64,000 nt of DNA from Platycnemis pennipes (GCA_933228895.1 OW121847.1:126026350-126090349); one strand, 5' to 3'. Numbered from the stretch's first letter, positions 49,471 through 62,581 are shown. A program made the numbers and translations. Notes: a model not told the origin generated them from the sequence alone.

Positions 49471-50889
49471 ACCCGGTAAGCAAAGAAACGGCAGTGAGTT
49501 GTTTCCTATACTAAAGTCTGCTGCATTTATCTCATCATCTCGAAATATTATTTATGGAATAGTTTATGTTCATTTTATACGGGTGGCTGGGCCGTAGTTT
49601 TCACTCCACAGCGTGCAAGATTCCACACTCCACTCCAAATTCCAAAGCCACAAGAAAATTTTTAAATATTTAAGATACCTCCTTCTAGCTACAAATTATT
49701 CAGTTTTCGCTGATATTTTATATGGAATGCATAATGAATATAATTCGTCAAGAGAGGCAAAAAAATAAATGAAAGAGCAGAGTAAAAAAGGCTCAAAATG
49801 GGAATACAAAGATGCTTTTTTCTTAGCACGGAAAGAGAAGAGAATATAATAACGAATACATTTTATGATGAGAACAAAGATATTCCTTAAGAGATAAATG
49901 GAACAATTGGAAAGAAATGCTGAAAGAACAACTTATGCGTACGAAAATAAAACTTAGCGCAATTGAATTAAAAAACAAGATGTGGATTTTTTATTCGGGA
50001 ACAGATACCACATCCTAAGATAAAGTAATGTTGTGAAGAAAAAAGAGGCAATAGATAAAGTAAAACACTTTAATACCGTTAAATAATGGATTTTTTACCA
50101 ACGATAAAAAACAAGTTTACAAAAGATCACGTCTTCGAAAGATTTTCTATATATACACACATCATTCGGTCTGGTTTGCCATCCCTTAATTCGGAAAAAA
50201 CATTAATGGTGAAATCGGCGGGAAATATATTTTAAAAAGAATAGATGATCAAACCCAGTCAAGCTGGTCTAAATTTTAGGCCAGTTTGACATAGGTGATG
50301 ATCAAGTTAATTTTATTACTAAGGTAATATCAAACATTGGCAAATATCATATAGGGCCTTAAAAAATCTGTAAAAAATTGTCTTTTTGCACTGCATCATA
50401 AAAATTTTTAGTAATCATAGTTTTTGACTTTTTGTAAATCGACTCTTCAGAAATTCATTTTCCGAACGAACCTCATTGTTCAGCCACAGAACTGAAAGCA
50501 TATAAGATAAGCGGCAGTAGTGTCATTTTAAGGAATATTCATTAGCTTTCCTTTAATTTCCCCATCCACCCACAAAAAAATTGGCTTTGCTTGGTCAATT
50601 GTGTCCTTAATTACCCCTGGGACAAAAGAATGGCATTAATATAGATAAGAGAGCTCCCGTTATTACAGTTTCATGCGGACTTGCTCGAGAAGGGCATCGT
50701 CCTTGGCCGCTTTTCCATTTACGACCAACTTAATATAATAATGAGTCCCCTTAGAGCACTGCGCGTCGTCTTCACTGCTGTGCACTTCCCACTCCTTGAG
50801 TGAGAAATTAACAGAGTTAGCGGAGAGGAGTATATGTTTGGTGTGGTTTTGTGCTCGAAAGTGGGAAGTTTCTGGGTTGCTCGTCGTAA

Positions 50890-50970
50890 GGGAATGGTCG
50901 TGGAGATAGAGGCGTTTGGATAACCTACTACCTCGGTTTTAAGCGCGAGGGCCGGGTTCCAAGGTAAGGA
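50890..50970 (+). repeat. tRNA-like remnant
   Basis: GGTCGTGGAGATAGAGGCGTTTGG resembles an A-box arm, and GCCGGGTTCCAAGG near 50951-50964 a decayed B box about 60 bases further on. Probable old SINE head; no matching body was identified. Confidence 0.3.
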
Positions 50971-52900
50971 AGAAATGAGAGACTCCTGAGCCCACCTGCA
51001 CTCCTAGCACGTCCTCACATACAGTCCAGCACTCCTTCCCCACCGCACCACTTCACTCCTTTGGTCCGTCTCGGTCCACTTTCCTCCATCCCTCCGGAAC
51101 CAAGATCCTCCCCGGGTCGTCGCTCTCTTCATTTTCCCATAACCTGCAAAGGTCCAGATCAGTATGATAGCCATAGTACGGTTTTTCCATCCATAGGACC
51201 CGGAATCCAATTAATTTGGTGTCAGATCTTTTTCATGGAAGAGTCTCACCTCTCTCTATTTAGGGTGCTGTGTGTGTGTGTGGTAAGCTTTCATTACAGT
51301 TTTCCATTCGTGGGATGGGATTTCAAACCAAGGTAGACCCCGCGGTGATTTTGCCCAATTAAGACTCTTTCCAACGCCAGGTTACTCTCAACCCTCCTTA
51401 TGTACCTAATTAAATTCCCACCCACTTATCCTAAATCTCGCAAATGCCCCCGGCTGTCGATCTTCTTACCCCGAAATAACCACCACAACCAAGAATCGTT
51501 AACACCTTCCTTCCCCATCTCTCACCCTCTTTGGTTTACTGCCCCGAGTTTTCCCCTCCTGTATTTCGTTGGGAAAGGGCATTAGAACTGCCATTTCCTC
51601 CTTGTTCACAGGGTTTTCTTGACATCAAGAGAATTTGCAATCCATCTCACCAATGGCTCCTCGCTAAACCCCTCCACCCGTCTGATAGCTCTGTTTCATT
51701 TCTTAAACACATCTGCTGAATGGCTATAATCATCCCTACTAAATGACTACCCAACATCCTCCAGTATCGATGTTAAATAGTCTATCCACTGCATTAATCC
51801 TTCTATTCTGGAAGTAGACATTACATTTATTGATAAGAAACACTGCGAAAGCCAATACCTCAAGCATAAGTGTGTGTAGAGTAGCAGTGAGGGGTGAGAA
51901 GTTATGAGGTCTCGTAAAAGAGCCACAGAATTGGGATATTTTATTTAGGCTGGTATATGTTGTTTCCACTGCTTCCCCGCTCCACCTAAAAACATGAACC
52001 GAGTACTTCACAGGGTGAGCGTTGTGTTCCATTTCTGTCAATCACAGCAGCAAGATTGAGAAGTACACATTAGTGTTGGAGCGAATGGGGGAAAATATTA
52101 TCATTAAGGCTTGCGCATACATTCTAGCAGAGAAAATAAAATACGAAGTTAACCTACATATTTTTAACATAAATGCTGAAAATGTACATAGCGGAAAGAA
52201 ACAAAATATTCATTTGTTGCGGATTAAATTATGCCTCTAATACCTGCCGTTAAGAGTATTAACGTTGCATTTAATCGGATCTCCCTCGTCTTAGATTGCG
52301 TTGTTTTCTGCCGCAGCAAGGAAAGGCTCCCAGAGAATCCCGAGAATGTCTCAAGGGATGGTAGAACCCCTTACTAAGGACTCTTAAAGGGTTACAAGGA
52401 AATCTCCTGGCCTACTCCGAAACTTACCCGAAAGCCGTGCTTCCCTTCCCGAGGCATTTTACTTTTGCCTTCCCTGCCCGGTGGTTTTAGCATTTCGTCC
52501 CAAGGATCTCGAGAAGGGCCCAGAAGGCCGAATTTGAAGAATAAAGAAACTCTTTGGTACACAGAAAAAAAAATTTCCGTTGCCCATTGTGCCTACTGTT
52601 TTCGGGAACTGCGTTGAATAGCCAACATACGCTGACTCTCGCTTATGAATTTGTTACAACTATGTGAGAATTCATGTGGAATACCATTTATAAAACACCG
52701 ATGAAACTCAGATTGCTACATTTTCTCTTTAAATTATTGCATATTTCCTTCTTTCAACAGGTCTGGTTTTTATGTTTTCGATTCGTTTTTAACAGGATTC
52801 TTAATGTTTCACATACTCCTGCTACTATATGGACCTCTTTTGGCCTATTTTAACTATAATCTCGTAACGTTTACCTCTCTATTTTCACATTTATATGCTT

Positions 52901-52934
52901 TTAAGAGAACTTAACATTAGTTAAGTTCTCTTAA
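52901..52934. repeat. Perfect 15-bp hairpin
   Basis: TTAAGAGAACTTAAC (52901-52915), loop ATTA, GTTAAGTTCTCTTAA (52920-52934). A partial echo GAAGAGAAC follows at 52946. AT-rich snap-back sequence, function unknown. Confidence 0.65.
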
Positions 52935-53929
52935 GAGAAACATTTGAAGAGAACATTTATTAAACTGGCATTATATGAGGAGCGATGAATTTCATATTTA
53001 CAATAGATTATTTACTACTTTACAATATGAATCATCTTTTGTGGGGAAAGCGAAAAGAATGAAGCGTGGTTGAAGATAGTGATACATTTGCTTTTTGGCC
53101 AATAAAAATCATACCAGCCAAGGAAACTGAACAAAAAATTTAATGATCTATTTAATTCCTATAAACCCTTAAGCTCATTTATTAAGCCCATAAAATCACA
53201 TCAATTATGAATGGATCGAATCAAAAAAAAAATAAAAGTAATTAGCATTATCCCTTTCATGACCGAAAACGCTTTTAACGTGAGAAATGAACAGTTGCAG
53301 CGATTTTCAATGGATATGTTCCGATATTAACTAAATATTTATTAACTTTCCCTTTCGAGAACTCCAGCAGAAAATGCATGAGTCATGATCACTTCACTGC
53401 TAAAACTGGTTGTCAGGATTTCACTGAAATATTTTGCCTCTCCGATACTTGCTGCTTTAGTCACCATATTCGTTTAACTAGAATGCGGTGAATTAAAAGC
53501 ACTTGAATGAAAATGAATGCTTAATATAGAGGATACAGAATTTGATGTTGAGATGTTTTATTTGGCGCTAAATAGCGAAAGATATTTTTCTAAAAAGTTT
53601 AACTTTCAGGAAGTTTGTGAAATGTGTCAAAAAATAATTCGCATGAAATATCCACAGTAATATTGAGCATAATGAGGCACCAGTCTGAGATTTTGTTTTG
53701 AGCATATAGTCTAAAATCAACCGTATTAATCCCTGAAAATTTTAAAAATTAACACAATTGGTGTTATGACAACTGTGTTCATTTAAGTGTTAACCTACTA
53801 TTTCGTGAGTAGTATCTAGATTGCAATAATAATTTACATAAATTAGTAAACAGTTAAACGAATCAACAAGGCACTACGAAACAAAATAAATGAAACCCTC
53901 GCAAGGTGCTTTTTTTCTTTTTCACTTCT

Positions 53930-54400
53930 CCTTTCAAATCCCATGTTTTTTAGAGTGTAAACTAGTATAAAAAAGGATTCGTCGGAAGGGGGTGGACTAA
54001 TAACTCAGTTCTCCATAATCCTTTGGGCGACTCCTTAACTTTCCAAGTCACGCTCTCTGTCTCTTCCTCTCGTCTCGAGCAAGTGGCCCGTCCCCCTCCC
54101 CCGACCTTCCCCTCTTCCACCCCTTGTAAGCCTTCCCTCCCCTCAAACCCGCTCCAGCCTCCCCCTTTACCCTTTTCCCATTCAGGACTCGGCTCTCTCG
54201 CTCGATCCCTCCTCTCCTCCTTTTGCACAGACCTCGAATCCTTTCCCGTAAGCCTCTTCCATCCCTCTTCCCTTTTCCCCCGCCCTTCTCTCCGCCTCGC
54301 ACACCCCCCCTCCCTCCACTCACCCCTCTGCTGCCCCTTCTCCTTGAGCGCTCCATTGCCTCACGTGAGAACTGCCGCGTGTATCTCGCATGTTTAGACA
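53930..54400 (-). repeat. Pyrimidine-rich island (purine strand is minus)
   Basis: CT/CCCT-rich with C-runs of up to eight. The 124-codon plus and 123-codon minus frames overlap fully, which marks them as artefacts. Confidence 0.6.
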
Positions 54401-54994
54401 AATCCGCACTCCATTGCACGCCAACGATGATACTCTTTGAACGTAGATAATGTTGCGAGTATCCCTCATTTACAGATATAACAACTGCAACGGGAGTGTA
54501 ATTAACTCCCCATCAACTTTGTGTTTTGGCAGTACTCCGCATACTTTCGATTCCACCCTGTAGGGCTTGAGTCTCCCTCATCTACGTTAACGACTCGGGG
54601 ATAGAAGTACTTACATGCACGAAAATGTTCGCCGCAAGAATAAATAGTACAATACAGAACACAGAATAATTCGTTGATGATTATAAATAAATACTTTTAA
54701 ATATTCTAATTTTTTTATAATTTCTAAAGAAATCAATCAAAAATACTAAATGCGTGAAGTAAAAACAAATTGAAATTTTTGCAGTAGGGGCTAAATTTGA
54801 TATATGCTTTGCAACGCATCTCATTTTTACGCTATTTCGGGAACTCTATGCTTACTCTCAAACAGCAGAGCTATTATTGGTTTCTATTGCCATTACTGAG
54901 AAATATCAATCCACATTGCTAGATCATGTACTGTACATACTAAAGCATATCCCACACAAGTATCGTATTGTTATTATCACTCACTCAGTGATTC

Positions 54995-55190
54995 AACCCG
55001 AAGGTTGGTTTTGATAGGTGAAGTTAGAGCTCACCCCGGACTAAGCCACAGGCGTGTGAATTTCACACATTCAGGGTAGTTCCTTTCCCTGGGCCACCTT
55101 GCACTCCGAGGATTTTTCGTTCGGGGTCGTCCAAAGACTTCGCCCGGATTTGAACCCGAGACCCTTCGATCAGTAGCCAAGCGCTCTTGT
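54995..55190 (-). mobile_element. tRNA-derived SINE, group B, minus strand
   Basis: On the minus strand the head has AGCGCTTGGCTACTGATCG and the perfect B box GGTTCAAATCC (complement of 55146-55156). The body shares GTGTGAATTTCACACATTCAGG-like sequence and TCCTTTCC.TGGGCC with the copy at 39.65 kb. The two copies lie 15 kb apart in the same orientation. Confidence 0.75.
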
Positions 55191-55431
55191 TATTATATTG
55201 CTCCGATGTTTATCGAGCTGGCTTAATAAACGGAAGAGACTCTGGAAAACTCTGGAAAAAAATATTAACTCTGCTGTAATCGAATACTCTTCATAACGTA
55301 TGCCCACAACTAAGATTAGCGATGCCAAATAGGAAAGCATGTTAACAATTTTATTAGTTTATGTTGATCATGTGCATCATACACAAGACCTCTTGTGATT
55401 GATATAAAATACACAATAGTGAAGTCTACAG

Positions 55432-55539
55432 TGGAACTGGAAATAATTGATGGAAATTTAAATACATTTTAAGGGAATTTACAACTGGAACTGGTAATAT
55501 GTGATAGAAATTTAAATAAATTTTAAAGAAATTTACATC
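55432..55539. repeat. 54-bp tandem duplication (two copies)
   Basis: TGGAACTGG...GGAAATTTAAAT..ATTTTAA..GAATTTACA at 55432-55485 is repeated with mismatches at 55486-55539. The mismatch level suggests an old duplication. Confidence 0.65.
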
Positions 55540-55789
55540 ACCATCCCAGCTCTAACTCCACTTTACGAATCTACAGCCGTAAAACTCAAAATCAATTTCC
55601 AGTTAAGCAGCACCTCGTCGAGAAAGGTTTTTCCTCAACATTTACTCCATGAACGAAGAGAGCACTTCCACTTCTCGTCACTTTCTGAACTTTTATTAAC
55701 GAACGTTGCCTTGCCGAACGCGTAAAATTCAGTCAAAATAAGGGTAAGGCCCGGCGATAAAAATCGCTAAACCGTCATCAACGCTCCTC

Positions 55790-56150
55790 AGACCCCTCTC
55801 AAACTTTTTCAACTCTCTTTCCTCCCTCTTCCTCCCTCTCTTCCCCGCACTTATCTTCTCTCCTGACTCCTATTCGCTGGAAATCCCACCATCTCTCATG
55901 CGACTTACCCCGTAAATCTTCAGCCCCCCCCCCCCCCCCCTCCACCCCCCTAAAAACCTCTTCTCCATGTCACTCCACTTTTCCCTTGGTCTCCACCTCC
56001 ATAACTCTCTTTCTTTCCATTCTATTCTCATCCTCCCCTCTTTAATCTTCTTCAAGGGTGGCACCTTCTTCTCAGCTCCATCTTCTCTGGATCCTGCAGT
56101 CTTGTCTCGTCTCCCCTTCCGTTCAACCGCCTTGTATCCCTTGTTTCTAC
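55790..56150 (-). repeat. Pyrimidine-rich island with a 17-base C homopolymer
   Basis: CT-rich, containing 17 consecutive C at 55924-55940 and a further C6 at 55945-55950. Long C-runs are unstable and can form i-motif/G-quadruplex structures. Assembly error at the run is possible. Confidence 0.6.
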
Positions 56151-56154
56151 ACTT

Positions 56155-57435
56155 GTACCTGACTTGTTTGGTGTCTTCCGATATCTCCATTGTCATCGCC
56201 AGAGTTGTGGTTTGGGAGGTTACAAGAAACAGAAAAATGTCAAAATCCGTTTGTCATTAAAATATTTCTTCCAAGCACCCTCGAGCAAAATCAAACGATG
56301 CAAACGATGACGAACAACTGGCTACTCGTTTACCAATGCAAAATAATCTGATGAGACCAGATACCCGCCTGCTCATATTGCGCCATCGTATATTCCATGA
56401 TAGATTACCTGCTCTTCTCCTTGGATAGCAAGCAAAGGTATCCATATAAGGTTTCCGTTTATTTTGCATAAATTTACCACCAAGAAATGTCATTCCATTG
56501 TTTTACAATTTTCTTGAGACCTCTCTTTGAGAGATCATTTCCTTTGCCTTGGATTATAGTTATCTACCCATTTCCTTCCTAAAATGTATTAAAAGGAATG
56601 TGCATACGTTGTTATACCACTTATTTTGAAGCTCAACTTGCTTATTATTCAACGAATTACGATGAGAAGGCAGAGGGGAGAAGGAAACGACCGACAGCAG
56701 CTTGGATCGATTCCGTTGGAATATCCCATTAGCCTGACTGATCCATATGAAGAGCCAGTATGCATAGCATTGAGTTGACGTTGAAAATGAATGATAAAAT
56801 GATCGTAATGTATGTCAGAAAACATTACGTGATGGTTCATCCAATTTCAAAGGACTGAAATGGAATCGACTAATGCCATTTTCCTTTCTTTAGCTGCGCA
56901 AGCAAAAATAATGATTAAATTTGCCCAACTGCCACGAGTTCCCTGTTTTGAAGAAAGCTCAGGTAAGAGGGGTTGTTTATCCCCAGAATTTTTTCACTAC
57001 ATCTCGTTTAGAAGTCTTTTAAATGAAAGACACTCAGAACGATGCAAGATTACCGAATCTTATACATACCTTTATCCTTTGTGTACGCTAGCTGGAAAAT
57101 AACATTAAATCCTCCACTCCCAATTTCCCCACTCCCCGGGGGTTTTATTTGATTGACTCTCCTGAGGGTAGTGAGATATTATGGCATCTCTTTCAGTGAA
57201 TCAGTATTAATAATCAGCAAAGCAACTGACCAACATGACTTGTGTTAATGATCATTCAATTGTAAAAATATCAATCGGGCACCAACGCTGCAAAAAATAT
57301 TGTGTATTAACGAGTTCGGTGTTAATGAAAATATGCCATTTTCAACAAAGGTACATAGATTTATTCGAAGATGAATTAAAGTTCAGTTCATGATGACGTC
57401 ATTATACTGTAAAAGTAGTGGATGCACTTACTCGT
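56155..57435. other. AT-rich non-coding stretch with one CRE octamer
   Basis: No gene. A perfect TGACGTCA is at 57394-57401, the third in the window. Confidence 0.45.
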
Positions 57436-57439
57436 CGCA

Positions 57440-57815
57440 AACAGCTCCTATCTCAGACGCGAAAAACCAAACTCCTCCGTTTGCATCTTTTGATTCCGTC
57501 GGTGATTCTCCGACACGGCCAAATCATTTGTTTCCTCGATGGCCTCCCTTCTCGCTCATTCTGCACCCACTCGGCGCGAACGTCTCCTGCCAATCCGCCT
57601 CGGAGCTGCACGGACGCCCTAACCCATCTTCCCGACCCCGCTGTCACTCTGATTAGAATACCTCTCCACGCTCTCCGAATCCTTAAGGAGTCTCCCCCAA
57701 GCTGAGTCGCCACCGCCATGCCTTCTCTCTCTTCTCCACCCACACACATCTCGGCCACTCTCTCCCTCCCCAACCCCCAATTCCGTTTTGACTCCTCTAC
57801 CCTCATCTTTATCCC
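57440..57815 (-). repeat. Pyrimidine-leaning island (purine strand is minus)
   Basis: CT-rich but with more CpG and less strict polarity than neighbours. A 202-codon minus frame (57453-58061) extends beyond the island. It starts in ordinary sequence, so it is slightly more protein-like than other frames, but I recognise no domain. Confidence 0.45.
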
Positions 57816-57819
57816 GTCA

Positions 57820-60585
57820 TCGGAATTCCTCAGGAATCCCGAAATAACACTTTCAACCCCGATACTGCGGAATACATTAACGGATGATGAGGTGTACACG
57901 ATTGGCCATGGATTCGATTCAATAATTAACTGTTGAAATATTAATCCTGGAGTCAAGGGAATTTCCGCTCGCTTTTTAAATCCGTCTAACCTCATTTTAT
58001 GGCTGCATAAAGTACTTACCCGGGAGAGTTTACGATACCACTGAAAACTGAGAAGGGTCATGATTTAATTTTTTGGCTCGTCGAAAAAATTCTCATTCTC
58101 GAAGTATATGACTTCTATTTTTTTCGGATTATACGCGAGCTGGCCGCAAAGTTATGAGAGATTTTTAAATGGGCTGCATTTTTAATGCTAACTGCTTATA
58201 TGAGTACACGAAAACTAATGAAATAATTATTTTTCATAAAAATATTACAAAAATTTATTTGACCCCATTAACGCAAGATTTTAACCTATTTCCTCACCAA
58301 ACTACTGATAGCTGATTAATCTTACTTGAATGGTCGCAAAAATGTATAAAAGTGCATAAATAAATGAATAAAACCTAAGCAGTTGAAAAACTGAACATGA
58401 TGTGAAGAGTAGTTATTCTAAAACCAGTGATCTCCACAAAATCACACTAGCAAGCGAACCCAAAACAACACGAAAATACCTCTTTAGTATGCACGCCATC
58501 GAGTTAAAAATATTTCACCATGATTTACTTTATATCCTTATGTACCTCGCATTAGTCTACTGTAGGTTTTCAATTCTTTTTTGGTTTTCCAAAAATGTAA
58601 CCACCTATAGGACCCAATAACCGATATTACGCCGTAGGCAGGCTATATGTAAAGTATCAACCAACAACGCTAGTGTTGTATGAGGAACATTTTACCAACA
58701 TAATAATAATGGTAAGAATTAATTAGTTTTTCGTGAATACTTATAGCATTAAACCTTCATCTCTTTAATTATACATTCCTGAAAAGTTTTGGTGTTGCAA
58801 AACCGAAAATCCAGGAAAAGCTTCTACGTAATAATGTACACCGATCATGAGAAAATGTTATTATTTGATGCTAGACTTCAATCAACACTGTGTCTTTTGT
58901 AAATATTTATTGAGCATTTTATTTTGATACTAAACAGATGTTACTGGTTTTGACACGAGCAGTATTTTATTCAAAAGCATGGCAGATTCTTCGCTGGAGC
59001 CTAGCTTGTTGTTGAAAATCAAAGACCGATACTATTTAAATGCACATGAACAGGTACTTTTTTAATTTGATATACAGTGCTCGGTTTCGTCTCAATTTTC
59101 CTGAAAACTCCACTCTTCCGTTTCGTTATCCGTGACCGTTTCTCTTCCGTGTGTCTCGATTCACTTTTCCATTCGCATTTATGTGACGCAACCATCTGAA
59201 AGAATCCATTTCATTTTCCAAAGGTCTCCAAACTTTGGCAATTTCTCTCCGTTCCCCTCCAGCGTTCACCCGTCACCACCCTACCAGTCCCGCTTCCACT
59301 GCTGGATATCCCTTAGTCCCTCGTCAATCCTTATTCTTTCCAGACCCTGGCGCAATAACTTCGTTTCCTCTTCGACGTAGCTTTTGCTTTCCATTATCAG
59401 TTTCTCCATTTCTAATTTCCTTTTCATTCTCCGGAAAGCGAGGTCCGTGGATGACTTTGGAATTAAACTCCACAAATAAAAATCTCGATTAAGTCACCAG
59501 ATCAGCTTTCGATCCTGGTCGCACAGCCTGTGTCATTTTCGGGCCTTATGTGAAATTCAACGCCGCCTCATCATTCCCGGCAGCGATCTCTCCTGCGTTC
59601 CTTCTGCCGGAGCGTTCATATAGACAGCATGGAAAATCCTTTCCGACTTTCTAATATCAAGTATGGCAAAGAGAAGAGGACACCCTATTTCTACGACGTA
59701 TCTTTCGGAGCAGAATAATATTCTTTTCCTACCCATCATGCCAATCTAACGATCACAAAGAAAGCAGCCTTTGCTTCAGAAAGAATTGCACAATATTGTT
59801 TTCTCATAGACTTAAAACTCTTGATACAATGAAAAGGTTTTTTTTCCTTGTGTATTATACTTGGTGTCCCTACCCTCTACCTAAAGGATTACATCTTTGG
59901 ACGTATTTTCCAGCAATTTTTCGTTCGTGTCCTTTCACAAATAATGGCCTCTTGGGGTCGAGATCTTCTTTGAGATTCATGTTTTGTTAACTTAGACATT
60001 TCAAGACAATACTCGAATATGTTCTTGTACATCTTAATTGTATCGAAACCGACAAATATATTCTCTAATTTTTAGTTCCATAGTAATGTTTGTGATAGGA
60101 ATAAAAATCACGATGCAATAGTTAGGTTTGATTTATTGCGTTTTGCAAATTAATCAAACATTAAGAAATTTAATCATTGTACCAGATTCCACTGACAATA
60201 AGCACCGAGGTAAGTAGAACTATCATACTTAAAAATCATGCTCTGATATTTCCAACAATTATTATGCAATTGTTTTAATGCCATTCTCATTTTTCTCCAT
60301 CTGTCACAAATGTTAAGGGTTTTGTTATAGCAAGAAAATGTACCATGTTTTTCCGCTTATAAGACGCTCGGTCGTATAAAACAATAAGTTAGGGTTAGCT
60401 TCTCATTTTGATCAAATAATATGCTTTCAATATCCATTGGCATTGGTGACGACTAAATAAGACAGAGGATAATTTTCCATGGATTTATTTGGAGAAAAAT
60501 TACTCCTTATAAGCCGGGAAATAAGCCAGTGATCCAAAGATGAATTAAAAAATATATAGTAGTAGGTGTATTACAACTGCTTTTT
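57820..60585. other. AT-rich non-coding stretch
   Basis: No gene. A CT-leaning patch lies at 59210-59460. A CTTATAAGACGC motif at 60356-60367, with CCTTATAAGCC at about 60515-60525, is the reverse-orientation counterpart of the motif array at 1.8-2.1 kb. Confidence 0.4.
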
Positions 60586-60589
60586 GGCA

Positions 60590-61065
60590 CTGGTCTTGTG
60601 CGGTTCCATTCACCGCTTACCACTTTCTACGGAATTTATTCCCCCTTCTCTCTATAACCTTCACCCTCCCTCTTTCCTACCAATCAAAAAATGTTGCTCC
60701 CTCGTTCCTTTTAGCGAGCCCAGCACCTTCAAAAAGTCCTCTCGCCTGTCCCTTCTCCTTATAGTCATCCCTCTCAACCACCCTCGTATATTTTCCTTCT
60801 GCCTCGGTATTCCGAGCGCGAAGGCACGCACCCGGTCCGAATCGTCATACTTCGCGACATCCGCTGTTCACCCTCTCTCCTCCTGGATCGCATCTCCCAT
60901 TCCCTCTCCGTACCATTCTCTTTTTCTCCTCCTCTGTATCCTACTGCCCTTCGCTTCCTCCTCCCGAGTCTCCAGTTCCTGTCATTCATGGACCCTCGTT
61001 GAGATACCCTTCTCTTCCACCCTCCTTTCCATTCCCTACCCCTTTGGGACCAGCCTCGTGCCATG
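60590..61065 (-). repeat. Pyrimidine-rich island (purine strand is minus)
   Basis: CT/CCCT-rich, with frames of 166 codons on + and 96 on - overlapping. Composition artefacts. Confidence 0.55.
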
Positions 61066-61069
61066 ATGC

Positions 61070-62580
61070 CGTACCAGAGACTATACAGGTTCGTGATAGG
61101 AAAAGTAGGAATGGTTTGTAAAAAATGTGAAGAGGGAGGAAGTAGCGGAAAAGTTGATGGGGGAAGTAAGTGACGGAATCGAATAAGAGAGGTTGACGAA
61201 GGAAGTTAATGAGCAATAGTTGTTGCGGCCTTTCGTCATACGGGCACTTTTAAGCATCTCATCGCTACCTCGTAGGATTAACATCCTATAACTAAAACGG
61301 AAATTTTATCACAAGTGCCTTCTTGCTGTTGCTTCTCTTTCATAGATTACATACTTTTCCCCTGTATTTTTTATCGTAATCAACTCAATATAATTAAAAA
61401 ATCTGCATTATAAATTTAATTAAACGCCTCAAATGTCGTTAGACGTAAGTAATTACCATCTCATATTGATCATTAATTTTCATAGTATCTTTTCCATTTT
61501 TTTTTACAATATGCATATGCCTAGATTGCAACCGTTCCTATCTTACAGATATTTTTAAAGACATTAGCCAACTAACCTGGCATTGTATTTCATCAGAAGG
61601 GCTTAGGTTCATTAAGATCATTATGCAATCTGATATTTGTTCGAGATTCTAAAAGAAGAGAATTAAGAAAAAGCTGAGAATTCCGGAGAGCAGTGTATTG
61701 AAAAAACCGACGCGAAGAATTTCTGTGTAATGAGCGCGAATAATTTCTACCTCCTTCCATTTCTTCAACTGTTAAATATGCTTTTGCCGGAGAAAGTTTT
61801 GCAAGCGCAAATGGTGCGGAATTCACTCTCACCCGCTGACACCAATATTCGAATGCAGCGAATAGCTTCAAGCATGCTCTCTCACAATCACTCCAGTTGT
61901 TCCGCACGCCTCGACTGACGGAGGGAGGGACATATTGTCGACGGAATGCCCATCCATTCCAGTCACAGACTCAACATTTCCTCCGCCACTTGCGACAAAT
62001 GCGTTCGCATTTTGCGTTGCGTTCACCCAGAGCGAGAACTTAAGGAGAGACTCGGGAACAGATGGAAAAGTGACTGCTTCAATAATGGCCAAGGTTTGGT
62101 AGCTCGATTATCGGTAATACTGGGGTAATAGACTGTAAGATTTTTACCGAGATTGGCAAATAGGTGGCGCAAGAACTACGCCGATAATCTATTGTAGCGA
62201 ATTCCTCGTAAGCACATAGTGGTATAGCACGATTTTTTAATGTAAATAAAATTAAGGATAATGAGTGAAGTGTGTGGAAACCCAAATCCCTAATTGCATT
62301 TTTAGTGGATGTTTTAATGTGATTTCCATATCATATAATGCTTTATAATTTGGAGAGACAGCTTTTCTGACCTCGCTCTTTGCATGGCTTGAGCCAAGGG
62401 CTTAGCCATCACGTTGATACACGTTAAACTATGTTAAACCATAGCATAAATTAAGGAAAAAAATATATCGTGCTTATTTTAATACTTTTATGTCTTTGTG
62501 TAAGTAGAAATATTTCAGAAAAATTTGTGTAAAAAAACTTTTGACATTGTGATATTAATTATGAAAGAAACAAATGAAAA
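61070..62580. other. Non-coding stretch with balanced unassigned block
   Basis: A GC-balanced block at 61720-62090 has short frames on both strands but no recognisable domain or splice pair. The rest is AT-rich. Confidence 0.4.
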
Positions 62581-62581
62581 A

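Larger units (their letters stand above)
49475..53925. other. Mostly AT-rich non-coding stretch
   Basis: No gene supported. It includes an imperfect hairpin GTCAAGCTGG...CCAGTTTGAC near 50258-50290, a tRNA-like remnant at 50.89-50.97 kb, a CT-leaning patch at 51380-51700 and an unassigned GC-richer block at 52260-52560. Confidence 0.45.
54405..55785. other. AT-rich stretch with SINE and a tandem duplication
   Basis: No gene. Contains the group B SINE and the 54-bp duplication listed separately. Confidence 0.5.

Noticed and set aside
51318..51345. Minus-strand tRNA-like GGTTTGAAATCC
   Set aside because: A B-box-like word alone, without an A box or a family match.
57453..58061. 202-codon minus frame extending beyond an island
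   Set aside because: Slightly more protein-like than others, but no motif, splice signals or known domain could be named.
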